DNA of 64,000 nucleotides from an uncultured Siphonobacter sp. (GCA_913775095.1 CAJYIW010000004.1:186001-250000); one strand, 5' to 3'. Positions 25,690 to 36,290 are shown, numbered from the stretch's first letter. Numbers and translations are program-made. Notes: generated by a model from the sequence alone, not told the origin.

Positions 25690-28038
25690 TCATTGAATTG
25701 CTTTAATGTAGGTCTGAATAACTCCCAATAAGGTTTCCGGTTTAAAGGGCTTGACGACCATATCATCCATGCCGGACTCCCTGATCTTGTCGACAATCTC
25801 AGGAACCAGATTGGCCGTCAGGGCAATGACCGGAATGGTGTAGCCCCGCTGGCGAATTTGCCGGGTAGCCTCATAGCCATCCATAATGGGCATCTGGAGG
25901 TCCATCAGAACCAGTGAAGGCGTGTGCTGATGGATCTTATCGAGGGCTTCCTGTCCGTGCGAAGCCGTTTCCACCTGAGCTCCCCAGCGTTTGAGGATGC
26001 CCCGGGCGGCCAGTATGTTCATGGGCTGATCGTCTACGAGAAGTATCTCCAGACCAGCCAGGGGCTGCCCGGTAGCCTCTTCCTTGACGCGGGAAACCTC
26101 GTGAATCAGTTCTCCTTTCGTAAACCACTGGCTGAAGTAAAACCGGGAGCCTTTTCCAGGAGTACTATCCAGTTGAAGTTCAACGGATTGTAATTCCAGG
26201 ATATGCTTACAAATGGCCAACCCGAGTCCGGTCCCGCCAAAACTCCGGGTCATGGAAGAATCGGCCTGGGTAAAACGCTCGAAAATCACCTTCTGCTTGT
26301 CCGGGTCAATACCGATACCCGTATCCGAGACGGAAAACTCGATGGACACTTGATTATCTTTTTCCGAGAGCAGCTTGATACCTAAGGTTACCGTACCGTT
26401 CTGAGTAAATTTAAGAGCGTTGTGAGTCAGGTTATTTAATACCTGAGTGGTACGGGTCGGGTCCGCAACGATGAGATTTTTCAGGGCAGGGTCCACCTCA
26501 ACCTGAAGCGAATTCTGCTTTTCCTGGGCGTAGGTTTGGTAACTGGCAATGCAGTTCCGGGCAACAAGGGTAACGTCAAAGGGAATGGATTCAAACGTAA
26601 TCTTTCCGGCCTCAATTTTATTGAAATCAAGGATGTCGTTGATGATGTTCAGGAGATTATTGGCCGAGAACAGCATGACATCCAGGTTCTGTTTCTGATC
26701 CTGACGCGGCTGGTCGCCCAGCAGTAAATGCGTCATTCCAATGACCGAATTCAGCGGCGTTCGAATTTCGTGACTCATCGTGCTGAGAAATTCACTCTTG
26801 GCTTTGAGTCCCTGCTCCGCCTGTATTTTTGCCTGTTGCAGAGTATGGGCAAACCGAAAGGACAGAATCAGGGACTGAAGAAAGAAGAAGGCCAGATAAC
26901 CCACAAACAGCAGTAACTTTTTCGGGGTGATGATGCCAAAATAGTGCAGATTGATGATGATGAAAACCAACAGTAAAGTACCCGTACTCATCAGGGCATA
27001 ATTAGACCCCGGACGTTTATTTCTGGCAGCTTTCAGATAGATATAGAACGCATAGCCTACGTAAAAAAACATGAGAATCAGGAAAGAATTAATCAGCTGG
27101 GTGAAGTACAGAGGCGACAATACTAGGACGCCCACGGCCAGAGCCACACAGATGATAGTCATCACTTTCATAATCGGGTGATATACGTCTTCCGGGTAAA
27201 GCCTGCGGGTGTATTGTAGGAAAGCGGCTACGCTGAGATACAAACTGAGGTATTCCATATGAATGAAAAAACTCCAGCCTAAATCCGGAAAAAGGGTATT
27301 AATCACGTGCAGATCCGAACCTACGATTCGGTAACTGTAACAAACGCAGAAGATAGCAAAATACAGAATGGCCTCATCGTGTCTGCCGAAGATGAATAGT
27401 CCGAAAAAAAAGAGGCCCCCCATAAACAAACAACCCGACAGGAGAAAATCAAGGGCCTTGTCGCGTTCAAAAGCAGGAACGATGTGTGCCGCGTTTCCTA
27501 AGACCATGGCCCGGTACGAACCGCCTTTGCAATGATGAAAATTAGCCACTTCCAGTAAAATCTGTAACGAATCACCCGGAAAGTCAGGCAAGGCATGAGC
27601 CTGTGGTGACCAGTAAGGTTGCGTACTTTCCTTCGAAACACCCGGATTTCCGCTGTTCATCACGACCTGACCATTCACCATGATCCGGTAGGCCGTATAG
27701 CAATCGGGAATAAAAAGAGCCAGGGAGGGCCGTTGATGGGGGAGGAGTACCGTCAGTTCATACGTGGCATATCCCTGAGCGGAAACGGGTTTTCCCTGCC
27801 AGGTACTGTTATTAAATAGTTTTGGAAACGTGATGAATTCTCCCGGCCCCTGCAGGCCCTGAGCATGAAACAACTGTTGCCAGTACCACTTCCATTCCCC
27901 GTCGAGCAATACCTCCTGGGCACTTAAATCCGTTTGCCGAAGATCAAGCACTCCTTTTCGGGGCTGGGGCGTTGCCGCCCCCAAGGCATGACACGAAACG
28001 AGCAGGATAAAAAGGCAATAATAAAAAGCTTCTTTCAT
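25690..28038 (-). CDS. 7TM-DISM hybrid histidine kinase/response regulator
   Basis: 782 residues: signal peptide (1-21), periplasmic 7TMR-DISMED2-type beta domain (about 25-190), seven membrane segments (about 195-395), HisKA with the phospho-acceptor His423 in STMSHEIRTPLNS, HATPase_c with DTGIGI and FGGTGLGLAICK, and a C-terminal receiver (LEILLVDDQPMNI, phospho-Asp in LVLMDLQMP). The extracellular domain of this family is thought to bind carbohydrate-like ligands. There is no output domain and no partner regulator nearby, so it must act through a distant phosphotransfer or regulator protein. Confidence 0.92.
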   Translation of the reverse strand: MKEAFYYCLFILLVSCHALGAATPQPRKGVLDLRQTDLSAQEVLLDGEWKWYWQQLFHAQGLQGPGEFITFPKLFNNSTWQGKPVSAQGYATYELTVLLPHQRPSLALFIPDCYTAYRIMVNGQVVMNSGNPGVSKESTQPYWSPQAHALPDFPGDSLQILLEVANFHHCKGGSYRAMVLGNAAHIVPAFERDKALDFLLSGCLFMGGLFFFGLFIFGRHDEAILYFAIFCVCYSYRIVGSDLHVINTLFPDLGWSFFIHMEYLSLYLSVAAFLQYTRRLYPEDVYHPIMKVMTIICVALAVGVLVLSPLYFTQLINSFLILMFFYVGYAFYIYLKAARNKRPGSNYALMSTGTLLLVFIIINLHYFGIITPKKLLLFVGYLAFFFLQSLILSFRFAHTLQQAKIQAEQGLKAKSEFLSTMSHEIRTPLNSVIGMTHLLLGDQPRQDQKQNLDVMLFSANNLLNIINDILDFNKIEAGKITFESIPFDVTLVARNCIASYQTYAQEKQNSLQVEVDPALKNLIVADPTRTTQVLNNLTHNALKFTQNGTVTLGIKLLSEKDNQVSIEFSVSDTGIGIDPDKQKVIFERFTQADSSMTRSFGGTGLGLAICKHILELQSVELQLDSTPGKGSRFYFSQWFTKGELIHEVSRVKEEATGQPLAGLEILLVDDQPMNILAARGILKRWGAQVETASHGQEALDKIHQHTPSLVLMDLQMPIMDGYEATRQIRQRGYTIPVIALTANLVPEIVDKIRESGMDDMVVKPFKPETLLGVIQTYIKAIQ

Positions 28039-28960
28039 TGGTAATAAATAACATTATACATTGGCGGTTGTAAATGCTTGTAATGCAGTAGACTGGTCAC
28101 ACAACTTACACACGTTAAGTCTGAATCTCGGCAGGGATATCCGGGTTCCTGGCCGAGCCATGACTGCTTCGCATCCACTAACTTTTTACATGGACCAGAC
28201 CAATCGGGCCTTATCCCTCCACTGAATTGAAAACATAGCCGGGTAAGGCGGTACAATCAGTTGATAAAAAATCTTCAATACGGTTGAAAAAGATGGGAAG
28301 TAAATCCGGAAGATTCCTCCTGATCACAGGCCGTTGAATGAATGGCTGACCGGCCTCATTCCATATACCAGGATATCGGATACTGCATGGATCTTTTCAG
28401 CTTCTGAGGATGAAGGGTAAACAAGGAGTAGGCAACTGACAGGCTACATCCGGAATAACCTGGCCATTTGGCAAAACTTAAATCAAATTACCGTATAAAT
28501 TACTATAATCTTAATAAATAATTCATCAATTATTTATTAGTCAGCCCTAAAGGGCAGGACTTACGTAAGCGTACCTGCTGATGCCAGTGGATTCTGTCAT
28601 AACACCTAAAAAAGAAAGGTCAGAATACCAATCCATTCGCGTTTCGAAAGGGCTGAGCCAGGCGAATGTGTCTTCCCGCATTCTCGCCGGATGGATCTTG
28701 CAGAAACGCACGAATCCTGAGTGATGAGACCGGATAGTCCTGTATCGTGGTAAAGGCAACGTTGGGGGCGGGATTAACGATGAATTTCATACGAATTGCA
28801 ACATTTCGGGCTACTTCTGCATCATTTCGCCCACTCCGCCTCCTGTTTATTGCGGTATTTTGCTGCTACGCCCAGGTTCCTGCTTCCCTCTCCTGATGAA
28901 CGCCATGCCTTTTCACAAACGTAAGGGCTGCTTGATTTATCCTTTCTAAACCTTACCCTT
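28039..28960. other. Gene-poor stretch with palindromes and two doubtful small frames
   Basis: No gene is well supported here. A perfect 12-bp dyad, TAATAAATAATT / AATTATTTATTA with a 4-base loop, lies at 28512-28539, followed by GCCCTaaAGGGC at 28544-28555. Two small frames start head to head around 28780-28790: a minus 56-residue frame (28620-28790, MKFIVNPAPNVAFTTIQDY...) and a plus 38-residue frame (28780-28896) that ends in a signal-peptide-like stretch (LRLLFIAVFCCYAQ) before a TGA. They overlap, so at most one is real; both may be remnants. Confidence 0.4.
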
Positions 28961-31900
28961 ATGCTAAAGTATTACCTGTTCGTACTCGCCCTGTTGGGGA
29001 GCAGCCTTGGGCTTCATGCTCAGCGGACGTATTACATTGCCGCCAATGGCGATGACAGCACTCATTCCGGACTTAGCCCGGACAGCCCCTGGAAGACCAT
29101 TGCCCAGGTGAATCGTACGGCTCTTCAGCCGGGAGACAGCGTGTTGTTCCGGAGAGGAGATGTGTTTGAAGGAGAGTTACTTCCCAGTCAATCGGGCACT
29201 GCCGGAGCCAGTATTACGTATAGTTCTTACGGTCAGGGCCCCAGGCCGCTGATCAGGGGATCACGGGTTCTGACCGGATGGACCCAGTTTCAGGGTAACA
29301 TCTGGGTGACGGATCACGTTACGACGCTATCGGCTCTCAATAATTTTTTTATTGCAGGAGTTTCCCAGCAGATTGGACGTTATCCCAATGCCAACGCTGC
29401 CAATCAGGGGTATTTGCGGATTCAGTCGGGAAACGAAAACAATGTACTTACGGATCCGACTCTGGCGGGTCAGGACTGGACGGGAGCGACGGCCGTCATT
29501 CGGGTAAACCTGTTTCTGCTTAACAAGCCCGTCATCGAGTCGCACTCCGGAACAACCCTTACGCTCGCGGCTCCGGCCCTGGGAAATTATAAGGTCGTTG
29601 CGGGCTATGGTTACTTCATTCAAAATCATTTAGCCACCCTGGATCAGCCGGGAGAATGGTTTTACGATAAAGCCGCTCAAAAACTGTATCTGTATTCCAC
29701 AACCGATCCCGATGAGTTTTCAACGGAGGCTCCCGTGTACAGTACCGGCTTTTCGGCCAGCGGCAAAAGTTACCTGAGCGTGCAGCAACTGGCTTTTAGT
29801 CAGTCGAATGATTACGGCGTTCGCGTTGACAGTACCGCTGGTCTGCTGACCAGTAACATTCGGATTCAGCACTGTTCCTTTGAAAATTCACACAATGCCG
29901 TGTGGGTCAATCGAGCCTCTGCCGTCGTGGTTTCCGATAACGACGTAGTGAACACCAATAATAACGCCCTTTTTATTACCGCCAGTGATTACGAATGTAA
30001 CCGGAACCAAATCCGGCGGACGGCGTTGCGGGCGGGCATGGGCGAACCCAATAACAACCAGTATAACGCCATTAATCTGGTGGGCCGGAATGCCATTGCT
30101 GCTCATAATCGAATTGACAGCGTGGGGTACAGCGGAATTCGCTTTGAAGGAACAAACCTGATCGTAAAAAACAACTGGGTTTCACACTTTGCTCTGGTGA
30201 AGTGCGATGTCGGCGGAATTTACAGCTTCAGGGGCTTTGCTCCGCCTACGTACGGGTATGGAAACAATCAGGTCATCGGGAATATCGTGAGTGAGGCCTA
30301 TCCCAATCTGTTTGGAACGACCTCAAAAGTGGTCAATTCCAATTACGCCTGCGGCATTTACATGGACGGAAAAAGTCTGGGGAATGTAGTAACCGGCAAC
30401 ACCGTCTATCAGGTCCAGGGAGCGGCATTAATGCTCAACGTTACCACCTCTTCGCATACCGTTCGGAACAATACCTTTTATGACAATATGTACGGATTCG
30501 GGTACTTCCCGGATACAGTAGTAGTGTCCCGAAATCACCGGGTTACCAGAAATATATTCTACGCTGCCGCCCTGAGCCAGCAGGGAGGAATCCTGCAAAC
30601 GGGTCGGCCGCCCTTCATACCCATGGTGGGCACCCTCGACAGCAATTATTATTACCAGCCCTTCGAAAAAGACCCCACTTTTGTTCAGACCATTGCGTCT
30701 GGCTTCACGCCCCGGCTCACCAGAGCCTTAACGCTGAGTCAGTGGCAGGCCCTTTCCTACGACCCTCACAGCCAGCGTGGAACGGCGTATTACCCGCCGG
30801 TAACCATCCAGTCAGAAGGGCCTATCCGACTTACCAACAGCAACAACAGCACGTTTACAACGGGACTTACCGTTGGCTCGACGGCTTACACGCTAACGCC
30901 CGCCAGCGGAACGAATGTCCCTACCTGGGATAATACGGGGCAGCTGGATGGGGGCTCCCTTCGACTGAATCGGAACGACGCCAGCCTGACCGCTTCCTCC
31001 CGGGCCGTCATCAACGTGGGCACGCTTACCTACGGCAAATACTACCGGCTGCGGTTTTCAACCAAAGCCAGTCAGGATAGCACGGCTTTGCAGATTGCTC
31101 TGCTATCGGCGGCTTCTTCCAACTTCGGGGTCTGCAAGTTGAAAACTACTTATGCCTCTGCTTCCCGTCGGGAAATCGAACTATTACTGAGTCCGAACTA
31201 TACCAACACCAATACCTTTCTGAGTTTTACCCTTCAGGAGCCTCAGTGTAAGGTATGGATTGATAACGTAGTGTTTGCGGAACTGGAAGTCACGGAAAAT
31301 CCCGTGGAAGACCGGGTGCGTTTTGAAGTCAATCCGGATTCGGTCAGTCGGACCATCAACCTGGGCTCACAGACCTACACCGACGTTCGGGGCCAGACCT
31401 ACGCGGGCAGCGTAACGCTGGCTCCCTATCAGTCGCTTATTCTGGAAAAGCAGGTCAGTGCCCCCTTACCGCTCAAGCTTCTCAATTTTTACGCCAGGGG
31501 CGAAGACTGTCAGGTCCGGCTGTTCTGGAATACGGCTCAGGAACGGAACATCAGTCATTTTCTCATCGAATACAGCCCGGACGGTCTGCACTTTACGCCA
31601 ATGGCTCCCGTCAGCCCCGGTGGCAATCGCCGCAATCAGTATTCCTTTGCTCTGACTCCGCCCGCACCGGGACGCGGCTATTACCGCCTGAAAATCATAG
31701 ACGAAGACCAGACGTTCGAGTATAGCTCCCTGATTACCGGACTGGCAGCCTGTCCGGATTCGGAGGTCATCAGTATCTATCCCAACCCCGCCCAGCGGGA
31801 GATTCAGGTGAAATTGAAGGAAGATCGTTCCGCCTTACTCCGGGTTAGTATTCTGAGTCTGACGGGTCAGGTGATGCTGGCGGAACAGACTGCTTCCACT

Positions 31901-32008
31901 GCGGCAGGGCAGGCGTTTTCCTGCAACGTCGAGTCCCTGTTACCGGGAATCTATCTGCTCCGAGTTCAGGAAGGATCCAGGGTTTACTTCCGAAAATTTG
32001 TCAAATAA
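28961..32008 (+). CDS. Secreted right-handed beta-helix protein with T9SS C-terminal domain
   Basis: 1015 residues. A Sec signal (MLKYYLFVLALLGSSLGLHAQ) is followed by a pectate-lyase-type start (YYIAANGDDSTHSGLSPDSPW) and many parallel beta-helix repeats with Asn/Asp ladders to about residue 560 (NNALFITASDYECNRNQI, VTGNTVYQVQGAALML). A carbohydrate-binding-like beta domain covers about 620-760. The last 80 residues are a type A type-IX sorting domain (ISIYPNPAQREIQVKL, ending GIYLLRVQEG, RKFVK), so it should be surface-bound or secreted. It may be a polysaccharide lyase or a binding protein; catalytic residues cannot be assigned. It stands before the pectin locus. Confidence 0.85.
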   Translation: MLKYYLFVLALLGSSLGLHAQRTYYIAANGDDSTHSGLSPDSPWKTIAQVNRTALQPGDSVLFRRGDVFEGELLPSQSGTAGASITYSSYGQGPRPLIRGSRVLTGWTQFQGNIWVTDHVTTLSALNNFFIAGVSQQIGRYPNANAANQGYLRIQSGNENNVLTDPTLAGQDWTGATAVIRVNLFLLNKPVIESHSGTTLTLAAPALGNYKVVAGYGYFIQNHLATLDQPGEWFYDKAAQKLYLYSTTDPDEFSTEAPVYSTGFSASGKSYLSVQQLAFSQSNDYGVRVDSTAGLLTSNIRIQHCSFENSHNAVWVNRASAVVVSDNDVVNTNNNALFITASDYECNRNQIRRTALRAGMGEPNNNQYNAINLVGRNAIAAHNRIDSVGYSGIRFEGTNLIVKNNWVSHFALVKCDVGGIYSFRGFAPPTYGYGNNQVIGNIVSEAYPNLFGTTSKVVNSNYACGIYMDGKSLGNVVTGNTVYQVQGAALMLNVTTSSHTVRNNTFYDNMYGFGYFPDTVVVSRNHRVTRNIFYAAALSQQGGILQTGRPPFIPMVGTLDSNYYYQPFEKDPTFVQTIASGFTPRLTRALTLSQWQALSYDPHSQRGTAYYPPVTIQSEGPIRLTNSNNSTFTTGLTVGSTAYTLTPASGTNVPTWDNTGQLDGGSLRLNRNDASLTASSRAVINVGTLTYGKYYRLRFSTKASQDSTALQIALLSAASSNFGVCKLKTTYASASRREIELLLSPNYTNTNTFLSFTLQEPQCKVWIDNVVFAELEVTENPVEDRVRFEVNPDSVSRTINLGSQTYTDVRGQTYAGSVTLAPYQSLILEKQVSAPLPLKLLNFYARGEDCQVRLFWNTAQERNISHFLIEYSPDGLHFTPMAPVSPGGNRRNQYSFALTPPAPGRGYYRLKIIDEDQTFEYSSLITGLAACPDSEVISIYPNPAQREIQVKLKEDRSALLRVSILSLTGQVMLAEQTASTAAGQAFSCNVESLLPGIYLLRVQEGSRVYFRKFVK

Positions 32009-32015
32009 CCGTGTC

Positions 32016-32050
32016 GTACAGACCCCTGATTTCAAATCAGGGGTCTGTAC
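32016..32050 (+). terminator. 35-bp perfect palindrome after the beta-helix gene
   Basis: GTACAGACCCCTGATTT and its exact complement flank a single C. It lies 8 bp after the stop codon and would form a very stable hairpin, but no T run follows, so it may end or stabilise the mRNA 3' end and is not a canonical terminator. Confidence 0.6.
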
Positions 32051-32082
32051 AGGCTTCCGGAATATCCTTACTTCATTCACCC

Positions 32083-32178
32083 ATGAAAAGAAAACCGTTC
32101 AGGTCCCTGCTGATTCTGATGTTTAGCTATGCCGCCATTCTTGGCCTGCTGGTGTATCTGATCAAAGTTTTTTTATAA
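32083..32178 (+). CDS. 31-residue single-pass membrane peptide
   Basis: ATG 32083 to TAA 32178. The product starts basic (MKRKPFR) and continues with one hydrophobic helix (SLLILMFSYAAILGLLVYLIKVFL) and nothing else. The N-in, C-out layout fits a small inner-membrane peptide. It lies between the T9SS beta-helix gene and the HTCS regulator, 74 bp before the latter, in the same direction. Codon use resembles the neighbours. It could be a leader, a membrane-complex subunit or chance; I favour a real small gene. Confidence 0.45.
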   Translation: MKRKPFRSLLILMFSYAAILGLLVYLIKVFL

Positions 32179-32252
32179 ACTTTTCCGAAAAAATTAAGAG
32201 TATATTTAGAATTTTAAGGCCTTATTGAAAGACCTCATCTAACCGTACTCTC

Positions 32253-35200
32253 ATGAAAAGTCTGCTGTTGCAGCTAGGATTTCTCCTGTTCGCACTCACT
32301 GGAATGGCTCAGCCTCATCTGTCCATCCGGTCGGTGAAAGGTTTACAGGAAGATCTTATTTTCAAGCGATATGGCAGTTCTGAAGGCCTTCCGGACAACC
32401 GGATTCGTTCGTTTCTTCAGGATAAGCAGGGCTTTTTCTGGGTAGGTACCATGAACGGTCTGGCTCAGTACGACGGCTACCGATTTCGAAAGTTTTACAA
32501 AAATAAGGACGCCATTGCGGGTAACTGGATCTATGATCTTTGTGAGGACCAGCAGGGATTCATCTGGATTGGCACGCGGGAAGGACTGAGTCGTTTTGAT
32601 CCCCGGCGGGAGACCTTTCAGAATTTCAGAACCATTCCCGGCGACTCAAGCTCTCTGTTCTGTAACCAGATCAATGCTATGGCCGTTGACGTGAAGGGAA
32701 AGTTATGGATTGGCACCCCTCAGGGGCTAAGTACCTGGGATCCGGCTACCCGTCGGTTCCAGACTAATCGTACCTATCCCTTCAATCGGCCCATACGCCG
32801 CATCATCCGTTCGCAGGGTGCTTTTCTCTGGATTGCAACGGCCGATGGTCCCGTTCGCTATAATGTGCAAAACGGTCAGCATACGTTTTTCCCTTTTAAG
32901 GTTCAGCCGAATGCCTACGGCGATCATTTCTGGTCTTTACTGGAAGATCACCAGCATTTGTATCTGGCCACGGGTGGCAACGGGCTCTGGCGGTTGCCTT
33001 ACCAGGCCACGACTAACACTTACGGGACTTTTGAATCCCTGAATCAGTTTCGCGGGCATTCGCTGGAGCATACTCAGATTTTTGACCTCTGCAAGTCCCC
33101 CGACGGAGCTTTCTGGCTGGGAACCGATCAGGGGCTGGCCCGGATCACAAATCTGCACACGCCCCGGGCCGAACTTCAGTGGTACCGAACCAATGCCAGT
33201 AACCCGCAAAGCCTGAGTAATAACCTGGTGTATCGGCTGTATCTGGACCGGACGCAGGTACTGTGGTGTGGGACGGAGCAGCAGATGAGCTCCCTGGATC
33301 TGAGCTTATTACCTTTTCGCTCGTATTCCTTCTCCACGGGCATCACTGAAAATCAGGTACGCAGCATTGCCGTGGATGCCAGTCAGACGGTATGGCTGGG
33401 AATGAGCAAGGCAGGTCTGTATCGATATTCGCTCAGGGATGGTTCTACGGAAAAGTACGAATTCGATAAACCCTTCTGGAATGACCATCGGTCCTCCCTG
33501 ATTAGTTCAGCCGGAGAGGTCTGGCTGGGAACCCTGGGGGGAGCCTTGCGGCTGACGAAAGACCAGCGGGTACAAACGGAACTGGAAGGCGACGCTGTTT
33601 TCTGTCTGCTGGAAGATTCCCGGAAACGCATCTGGCTGGGTACTAACAAGGGTTTATACCGCCGCAGTGCCGGGGGGCTAAAGGAACGCATCCGGCTCGG
33701 AACCAGCGATACCGAGTTTATTCGCTCCCTGACCGAAGACCAGTCGGGAGCCCTCTGGATTGGCTTTGACAACAGCGGCCTAGGTCGTTATGATCCCCGC
33801 AGCGGGGCGTTTGAGTGGGTGAAAGACGCGTCCACTTCCCGCCTGGGAACGGCAATCTATTCCCTGATCGAATTTCCCAAAAATGTCATCTGGGCGGGTT
33901 CTGAATCGGGGCTGCACCGCATTCAGCGGCGGGCTGCCGGCTCCTATACCGTGCAGACCTTTACCGAAAAAGACGGCCTGTTACACCCTTCCGTGAACGG
34001 CATTATTCCCGATGAACAGGGGCAGCTCTGGATCAGTACCATTCGTGGACTGATGCGGTTTGACCCGGTCAGTCATCGGTTTCAGACTTTTCTGCCTACC
34101 CAGCCGTTTAACTACAACGTCATTACCCGGTTAAATAATCAGCAGCTTGCCTACGGCCTGACCAATGGCTTTCTTCACTTTGCTCCCCGACAGCTGACGC
34201 ATCAGGTGCTGGCTCCCCAGGCCGTATTTACGGATTTCAAACTACTTAATGAAAGCGTAGGCATCGGGCAGACCATCAACGGGGATACGATTCTGAAGCA
34301 ATCCCTCCAGCGAACCCGCAACATTACCCTTAATTACAAAAACCACGTATTCAGCATTGACTTTGCGGCTCTTCAGCTGACCAATCCGGAAGGGGCGGTG
34401 TATGCCTATCAGATGGAAGGGTTCGACAAGCACTGGATCCGGGTGGGCCCTCAGCAGCGTTCGGCTACGTACACCAACCTGAGTGACGGAACCTATGTAT
34501 TCAAGGTAAAGGTGGCCAACAGTTACGGCGAATGGACTCAGCAGCCCGCCAGCCTGACACTCACCATTTTGCCGCCTCCCTGGAAAACCTGGTGGGCTAT
34601 AGCGGGCTATGTGCTGCTCTTTCACGGGTTAATGTTCATTTTCATCCGGCACCTGCTCGGACAGGCCCGCCAGCGGGATGCCCTCGCTCTGGAGCAGGCC
34701 GAAAAAGAACAGATCAAGAACCTCAATCAGCTGAAGCTTCGCTTTTTCACGGACATCTCGCACGAATTCCGTACCCCCCTAACCCTGATGGCCGGACCTA
34801 TTGAAGATTTGATGGACAGTGCGGAAGTCAAAGGAACCGTCCGGGAAAAAGTCGGTTTGCTCCAGAGAAACAGCCGCAAACTCCTCCAGCTCATCGACGA
34901 ACTGATGACTTTCCAGAAACTGGAACAGGGGAAGGTGACGCTTCAGTTACAGCAGGTACACCTGACGGGCTGGCTCAATGAGGTGTATCAGAATTTTATT
35001 CCCCTGGCCGAGCGAAAACAGATTCAGTTCGACTGGCTGCTGCCGGAAGTGGAGGTATGGGTGAACATGGATCCTGCTCAAATGGAAAAGGTTCTGAATA
35101 ACCTGTTATCCAATGCCTTCAAATGTACGCCCGTGGGTGGCCGCATCAGCCTGAATGTTTCCGTTTCTGAGGATAATCGGGTTAGTATCAGTGTCGAAGA

Positions 35201-36260
35201 TACGGGCCAGGGCCTGACACCCGAACAGCTGAGCCACCTCTTTGAACGCTTCTATCAGTCGGACCCCAACCGCGGGGGCTCGGGCGTAGGGTTATCACTG
35301 GCCAAAAGTCTCATTGAGCTGCACGGCGGCACGATCACCGTTAGCAGTGAACCTCAGGTAGGTACCAGCTTCAGCGTCTGGCTACCTCTACAGGCTGCTG
35401 TCCCGGCGGAATCGACCTTTCACTTCAGGCAGCCCTTGCCTGTTCCACTGCCGGATCAGACGGGTTCGAAGACGGAAGACGATCCGGAAAAACCCGAACT
35501 TTTGCTGGTCGATGATAATGACGAAATTCTGGATTTTCTACAATTACTATTTCAGGATCAGTATCGCATCCATCGGGCTCAGCATGGTCAGGAAGCCCTG
35601 GATTATTTGCAGCACCACGAGCCGCAGGCCATCATTAGTGACATCATGATGCCCGTCATGGATGGACTGGAACTATGCCGGCACCTGAAAAGTAACCTCG
35701 CGACCTGTCACATCCCGCTGATTCTACTTACGGCTCGCACGCGGGTGGAAAGTGAAATGGAAGGCATTGGGGTCGGAGCCGACGACTACCAGGCCAAACC
35801 CTTTCATCCGCAGTTGCTGCGGGCTCGGGTGCAGCGACTCATCGAAAGTCGTCAGCAACTCATCCGGAAGTATCAGTCAACGGACGAAGTCGCCCCGAAA
35901 GACCTGACCCGGAATCCCCTGGACGAAGCCTTCCTGCAAAAGGTCATTAGTTCCATCGAAGAAAATTTAAGTAATGAGGAATTCAGTGTCGAAGACCTCG
36001 GCGATTGTGTGTGCATGAGCCGCAGTAATCTTTTCCGGAAACTGAAAGCCCTGACGGGTCAGACGCCCCTGGAGTTCATTTATTTTATCCGGCTCAAGCA
36101 CGCCCTGAATCTATTACTGGAGCGTCGGTACAGCATCAGTGAGATTACGTACGAGGTGGGGTTCAAAAATCCTTCATCCTTCAGCAAATCCTTTCGGAAG
36201 CAGTTTGGAAAGGCCCCTACCGAATACCTTCAGCACCTGATTGATCAGCAGACGCATTAA
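32253..36260 (+). CDS. Hybrid two-component system regulator (HTCS) of the pectin locus
   Basis: 1335 residues. A signal peptide (1-20) leads to two seven-bladed propellers made of Reg_prop repeats (for example QGFFWVGTMNGLAQYDG, GFIWIGTREGLSRFD), then a Y_Y_Y domain (about 700-775), one membrane helix (about 780-800), HisKA with His837 (DISHEFRTP), HATPase_c (GSGVGLSLAKSLIELHGG), a receiver with Asp1130 (ISDIMMPVMDG) and an AraC-type HTH (about 1230-1330). HTCS proteins bind oligosaccharides in the periplasm and switch on the adjacent utilisation genes. It precedes susC by 264 bp and is the likely activator of that promoter. Confidence 0.95.
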   Translation: MKSLLLQLGFLLFALTGMAQPHLSIRSVKGLQEDLIFKRYGSSEGLPDNRIRSFLQDKQGFFWVGTMNGLAQYDGYRFRKFYKNKDAIAGNWIYDLCEDQQGFIWIGTREGLSRFDPRRETFQNFRTIPGDSSSLFCNQINAMAVDVKGKLWIGTPQGLSTWDPATRRFQTNRTYPFNRPIRRIIRSQGAFLWIATADGPVRYNVQNGQHTFFPFKVQPNAYGDHFWSLLEDHQHLYLATGGNGLWRLPYQATTNTYGTFESLNQFRGHSLEHTQIFDLCKSPDGAFWLGTDQGLARITNLHTPRAELQWYRTNASNPQSLSNNLVYRLYLDRTQVLWCGTEQQMSSLDLSLLPFRSYSFSTGITENQVRSIAVDASQTVWLGMSKAGLYRYSLRDGSTEKYEFDKPFWNDHRSSLISSAGEVWLGTLGGALRLTKDQRVQTELEGDAVFCLLEDSRKRIWLGTNKGLYRRSAGGLKERIRLGTSDTEFIRSLTEDQSGALWIGFDNSGLGRYDPRSGAFEWVKDASTSRLGTAIYSLIEFPKNVIWAGSESGLHRIQRRAAGSYTVQTFTEKDGLLHPSVNGIIPDEQGQLWISTIRGLMRFDPVSHRFQTFLPTQPFNYNVITRLNNQQLAYGLTNGFLHFAPRQLTHQVLAPQAVFTDFKLLNESVGIGQTINGDTILKQSLQRTRNITLNYKNHVFSIDFAALQLTNPEGAVYAYQMEGFDKHWIRVGPQQRSATYTNLSDGTYVFKVKVANSYGEWTQQPASLTLTILPPPWKTWWAIAGYVLLFHGLMFIFIRHLLGQARQRDALALEQAEKEQIKNLNQLKLRFFTDISHEFRTPLTLMAGPIEDLMDSAEVKGTVREKVGLLQRNSRKLLQLIDELMTFQKLEQGKVTLQLQQVHLTGWLNEVYQNFIPLAERKQIQFDWLLPEVEVWVNMDPAQMEKVLNNLLSNAFKCTPVGGRISLNVSVSEDNRVSISVEDTGQGLTPEQLSHLFERFYQSDPNRGGSGVGLSLAKSLIELHGGTITVSSEPQVGTSFSVWLPLQAAVPAESTFHFRQPLPVPLPDQTGSKTEDDPEKPELLLVDDNDEILDFLQLLFQDQYRIHRAQHGQEALDYLQHHEPQAIISDIMMPVMDGLELCRHLKSNLATCHIPLILLTARTRVESEMEGIGVGADDYQAKPFHPQLLRARVQRLIESRQQLIRKYQSTDEVAPKDLTRNPLDEAFLQKVISSIEENLSNEEFSVEDLGDCVCMSRSNLFRKLKALTGQTPLEFIYFIRLKHALNLLLERRYSISEITYEVGFKNPSSFSKSFRKQFGKAPTEYLQHLIDQQTH

Positions 36261-36290
36261 GCTCTTCATCCGTTCCGCTTTTTCGTGCTT

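Noticed and set aside
28547-28759. 70-residue minus-strand frame
   Set aside because: Composition is not protein-like and another frame on the same strand is at least as good.
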